From Bretschneidera sinensis (lineage: Eukaryota > Streptophyta > Magnoliopsida > Brassicales > Akaniaceae): a stretch of DNA of 64,000 bases. Every line of letters begins with the position of its first letter. The first letter of the stretch is position 1. Under the pieces are notes generated by a model. The model saw only the letters and a list, made by a program, of their open reading frames with translations. It was not told the origin of the DNA and did not search any database. Made by a program: the position numbers and the translations under genes. This document shows, one piece after another, positions 60,043-64,000 of the stretch. The stretch covers positions 144,985,328-145,049,327 of the forward strand of contig CM043700.1 in assembly GCA_023935145.1 (NCBI GenBank), written 5' to 3'.

Positions 60043-61799
60043 TTTCCCGGAGAAAGGCGGAAAAGAAAGAAAAAGAACGTTATTTGGTCAAGAACACTCA
60101 ACGGGGTTTAGCTTGCGAGTCTAAAATCCTAAAATCAAAACTAGTCCCTTAAAAGCATAATGCTAGATACTGTGTGTTTGTGCTTACTAAAACCCTAACG
60201 ATCGAGACCTTTCTACTCACAATGAATCGTTCTATGTAAAAAGCTCTAAGCTTGTATCCGAGTTTGTACACATATATATGAACAAATGAACAGCAAGCAG
60301 AGATCAAACGTGAGAATCGGATTCTATACAAATATAAACAAATGAACTAGAAGAATTTTCTCGGGAAAGTTGGTGATGGCACTTGGCAATATAGAAGGCA
60401 TGAGGAAAAACCAATGGCTGCTTATATAGAAAGAGGAGGTTGAGCCCATGGTACTGCAGGGACCACCTCTGCGTGTGTCACATGATTCTTGAGGCAGATG
60501 CCAGATAGGCAGAGTATATTATGGTCAAATATTGATTATACCTGCCTAGATTACGTAATTAAAGTTTCTTTTTAGTTTTTTTTTTGGGAAAAGAAAACCA
60601 TAAATTATACATGCTCGACGAATACTTGCCGGCGCCGCATAAGAAAACGCGAATTACATTGTAACATCCTTTACTTTTGGGTAACTCTGTATTCGTTTCA
60701 CGGTTAATTTTGGTTTTACCACAAAAATTGTTATCCAGTGTCAAAATTTTGTTCTTGTACCATAGTTAAAGAAATTTGGGTAGAAGATAACAGAAGGGTT
60801 TTTTTTCCGCACAAAAATGAAATGAATAAGTATATCCTCAATTTTTCTTTAAATTCTCATTTTTTTATTTTCACCAAATTGAGAAAAAATTGTTATTTAG
60901 ATCAATATCATAAGAGATGTTTAGATGGTGCTTGCCTTTTGTTTTGTACACCCTGGGCGTATACTGGATGCTTGCTTTTTGTCTTAAACGCCCCGGGCAT
61001 ATACTGGTTGCTTGCCTTTTGCCTTTTACACCTCAGGCGTATGCATCGCGTCCTAGGCCTTTTTTTTTTAAATCTTAAAATTTAAAAAAAAAATAAAAAA
61101 ATACACATTAAATATTTAAATCTATAACCTAATAAATGTCATACATCTTAACCACTAAATTAATACTTTTGTTGTGTACAAACTATTTAATTAATCACTT
61201 ACAAGTTACAACAATACAGAAATATAAATTATACTTCATATAATATATATATATATATATATTAATTTTTATAAAATTATAATCATCACACTATAGAGAG
61301 TTAGTAAAGTATTAAACCTTGACAAAAATTAATTAATTAATTAAAATAAATTTTATTTTATTATTATAATTAATTAATTAATATTATTCTATTAAAATTT
61401 TGACGTCTCAACGGTTTCAAAAGACTTGCGCTTCAACGAGTCGGGACTTATACCCCAACACTTTCGCCTCTGAAAACACTGAAAGTATTAGACGTTATGA
61501 AAATAGATAGAAAAATTCATGTTACTGGACATTGAGAGAAATACATAAAAGTACCTTGTGAGTTGATATTGATAAACTTCAATACCAAATGTTTTAAAAA
61601 ATAAATTTAAGTATCTTGAAGTTTTGTAGTAGCCAAATAAAACCCAATAGAAGGATCTTTTAATGACATCGGTTCAAGTTAATTTGATTGTTACAATGAT
61701 TTTTTAAGTTTAAATTATCAATATCGAACATGAAAAAAAAAAAACAAATTTATTGAATTTTTAATTTGTTATAAGTTTAAAAAAATGGACGGTTTATGA
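60043..61799. other. Intergenic region between the CBE1-like and RPS10 genes
   Basis: The 5' UTR and promoter of the minus gene reach to about 60440. A degenerate ~40-base triple repeat (gatgcttgccttttg and cgcc(c)gggcgtatactgg) lies at 60926-61050. A/T-rich sequence with (TA)n at 61245-61261 and taattaatt runs fills the rest. No gene. Confidence 0.5.
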
Positions 61800-61811
61800 C
61801 TAAAATCCACA

Positions 61812-62045
61812 TGGCCCAACACATTAACAATAGTCGAATATTATGTGGGCTTTAATAGCCCATCCATCGCATTGACCCAGCCCAGTCTAATGAGGTATAG
61901 CACCGCAATAAAAGCCCAATTACCCTGTCAACAAGAGCCCATATATATAGACATTTTTCTAGGGTTTGCAGAACCCTTCTGCGAGCGAGCTATCGTATTG
62001 ACTGCAACCACTGCGAAGAAGGAACTTCGTTCTCAATTTGCAGCC
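61812..62045 (+). promoter_or_regulatory. RPS10: RPS10 promoter: site II elements, TATA and telo-box
   Basis: Several TGGGCY/RGCCCA site II elements occur (about 61813, 61846, 61858, 61880, 61913, 61936). A TATA-like atatatatag lies at 61941-61950 and a telo-box TAGGGTTT at 61960-61967. This combination is characteristic of plant ribosomal-protein promoters bound by TCP factors. The leader that follows is pyrimidine-containing and ends cagccATG. Confidence 0.85.
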
Positions 62046-62075
62046 ATGGTACCATTATAGCCCTTTCTCTTTCTT

Positions 62076-62124
<49 letters not shown>

Positions 62125-63874
62125 TCTCTTTGTATTTTCATATCTGTGTATGTATATGTATATACGAGTAACGATGTCCTCCATTTTATAATTATAATTA
62201 GATTATACCAGAGAAGAACCGTAAGGAAATCTGCAAATACCTCTTTCAAGGTTCGTACTGCGTCTTTTACTTGCATTCCTTTGTTAGGTGTTCTGATTTG
62301 CTGTTTTCTGTTCAATATCCGTGTGTTTAGTTGTTGAGAAAACGAGAGGAAAATTTTAGATATTTGATTTTGATTGGCTGATTATCTGAAACTGAAAAAC
62401 ACACCTCGCGTTTAGTTTACTACTTGAATTAAGCATATTTTGAACTGAGAGTTCGGTTTATTGATTCCTGAATGGTACAACTCAACCATCGGCTTGGTTG
62501 GTGAGAAAATGTTGAAAAGGTGGAGAAGGGAAATTTGTACCCTTTGTCATCTTTTCCTATCTGTATTGCAAAAAGAAGAATATTCATTTAGGTTCAATGA
62601 AAGTTCTAAAATTTATTTGGATGTCTAAAAAATCAGGAAATCCAACTAAATGTAGCCAAGCCGTTGGGCCCCTTACCAAACTTGATCCAGTGGGTTTTTT
62701 CTGCTGTGTTTTGTTCTGTTGTGTTTTTGCCATATTAGGTGCTTAGGAGACTGAAAATTTTAAATTTCTATTGTTATTAAATTCACTGCAATATCAGAGT
62801 GACCAAAAGAAATTCAGTTTTTTTCTTTGCCATACTAATAACTCTCTGAAACCACAGAGGGAGTTTGCTTCGCAAAAAAGGATTACAATCTCGCGAAGCA
62901 TCCGGAGATTGATGTTCCCAACCTGCAGGTGATTAAATTGATGCAGAGTTTCAAGTCGAAGGAGTATGTTCGGGAGACATTTGCATGGATGCACTATTAC
63001 TGGTACCTCACCAATGAGGGGATTACATTTTTGAGAAATTATCTCAATCTTCCATCAGAAATTGTGCCTGCCACCTTGAAGAAATCAACTAAGCCCCTTG
63101 GTCGGCCTATGGGTGGCCCTCCTGGTGATCGTCCACGGTAACATTTTCAATTGATTTTTCACTTTGGGGTTTTATATCATTTTGTTATAATATTTTTGTT
63201 TTGCGGTTTGAATGATGCGATTTATTGCTTGCTTTTTAGGGGACCACCTCGCTTTGAAGGAGACCGTCCAAGATTCAGTGACCGTGATGGATATCGTGGA
63301 GGTCCTCGAGGTGGTGATTTTGGCGGTGAGAAGGGAGGAGCTCCTGCAGATTTCCAGCCTTCTTTCAGGGTAATTTCTCTTTCATTTCTATAGCTATGCA
63401 TGCAAATTTGTTATTACTTGTTATTGTTCGAGCTTCTCTTTATTATAAATTGCTAACGCCATTTTATATTCAGTAAAAATCCCTGGATCAGTGTACGTAA
63501 AATCCAAGGCCATATTAATAATATGTATAACTGAATCACGGTAATGTTCACATAATTTATTGACATGCAGTATAATGACTCATGTTAGTATAACAAGGGG
63601 AAAGAGTTTGTTGACTAATTGTATTTGCTGAATGAGGGTTTGGTCTTTGTCCCCCCAATTCTTCCAACTTTCTCCATCAAAAGGAAAAAAACTGTGGTGC
63701 CAAACTCCTTAGAATGCATGATTGACTACCTTGATGATTCCCATGTGTTGTACTGATATGTTTGTCCTTCTAATCTTGCAGAGTTCTGGTGGAAGGCCTG
63801 GATTTGGTCGTGGAGGTGGAGGTGGTGGTTACGGTGCATCTACTGCAGCTCCACCTGGTTCGAGTTTTGCTTAA
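62046..63874 (+). CDS. RPS10: Cytosolic 40S ribosomal protein S10 (eS10)
   Basis: Five exons: 62046-62048 (the ATG alone), 62202-62250, 62858-63137, 63240-63369 and 63782-63874, giving 184 residues. The S10/plectin domain runs from about residue 2 to 95 ([59 protein letters not shown]). A Gly/Arg/Pro-rich tail ([17 protein letters not shown], then [17 protein letters not shown]) follows, ending SSFA. eS10 sits in the small-subunit head near the mRNA entry. An intron directly after the start codon is a usual arrangement for ribosomal-protein genes. Length matches the family. The gene is intact and its promoter is typical. Confidence 0.96.
62083..62122. repeat. (TA)n microsatellite in RPS10 intron 1
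   Basis: About 20 TA units, 35 bases after the ATG-only first exon. Confidence 0.9.
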
Positions 63875-64000
63875 AGTCAATGCCATTCTTCAGGGATTAT
63901 GGTTTTGCATCAGTTTAGCGGCTAAAATCTATAAATGCCTTTGTTGAATTCCCATATTGGATTTACAATATCAAACTTGTTATCTGAGCTACAATTTTGT
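63875..64000 (+). other. RPS10: RPS10 3' UTR
   Basis: Sequence immediately after the TAA stop to the window end. A polyadenylation-like region is not resolved. Confidence 0.6.

Overview
The window is nuclear DNA of a higher plant, most likely a woody eudicot. Genes are split by AT-rich GT/AG introns, the proteins are recognisable as plant families (RVE MYB-like, PAM68, HIPP, plant eIF4E-binding protein), and the gaps hold plant hAT, Ty1/copia and Ty3/gypsy-like non-autonomous elements, MITEs and a SINE. The species cannot be named from sequence alone.

Layout. 1-464: last exon of an ERDJ2/SEC63 gene. 1.8-3.9 kb (minus): five-exon PPR gene of the EMB1417/At4g21190 type, divergent from an 11-exon plastid-type gene (4.9-11.9 kb, plus) resembling At3g49140. 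12.5-14.7 kb: a broken SARD4/ornithine-cyclodeaminase remnant beside an intact PAM68-like gene. 17-34 kb: three tandem copies of a small heavy-metal-associated (HIPP-like) gene on the minus strand, spread over duplicated blocks. A 2.8 kb minus-strand non-autonomous LTR element full of 99-bp repeats sits beside copy 1. A MYB fragment lies between copies 2 and 3. A 4.7 kb decayed hAT element sits beside copy 3. 34-40.5 kb: a 166-bp tandem duplication, a ~209-bp foldback, and a full-length but dead copia element. 43.8-47.5 kb: intact REVEILLE (RVE4/6/8 clade) gene. 50.1-51.0 kb (minus): a fourth HMA-domain gene with the same exon plan. 51.4-52.2 kb: a TTA-flanked MITE and a tRNA-derived SINE. 54.7-60.0 kb (minus): nine-exon gene of the CBE1-like eIF4E-binding family. 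62.0-63.9 kb: complete cytosolic RPS10 gene with a telo-box/site II promoter.

The genes are mostly unrelated housekeeping, plastid and clock genes and do not form a pathway. The one region with its own biology is the HIPP array. Its copies share the exon plan, a TATA box and a paired W-box promoter motif, but have diverged in start codon and C-terminal prenylation signal. The array has also been a repeated insertion target. Exon limits were read by eye from splice signals and reading-frame continuity. Most multi-exon models join in frame without forcing. No database search was possible.
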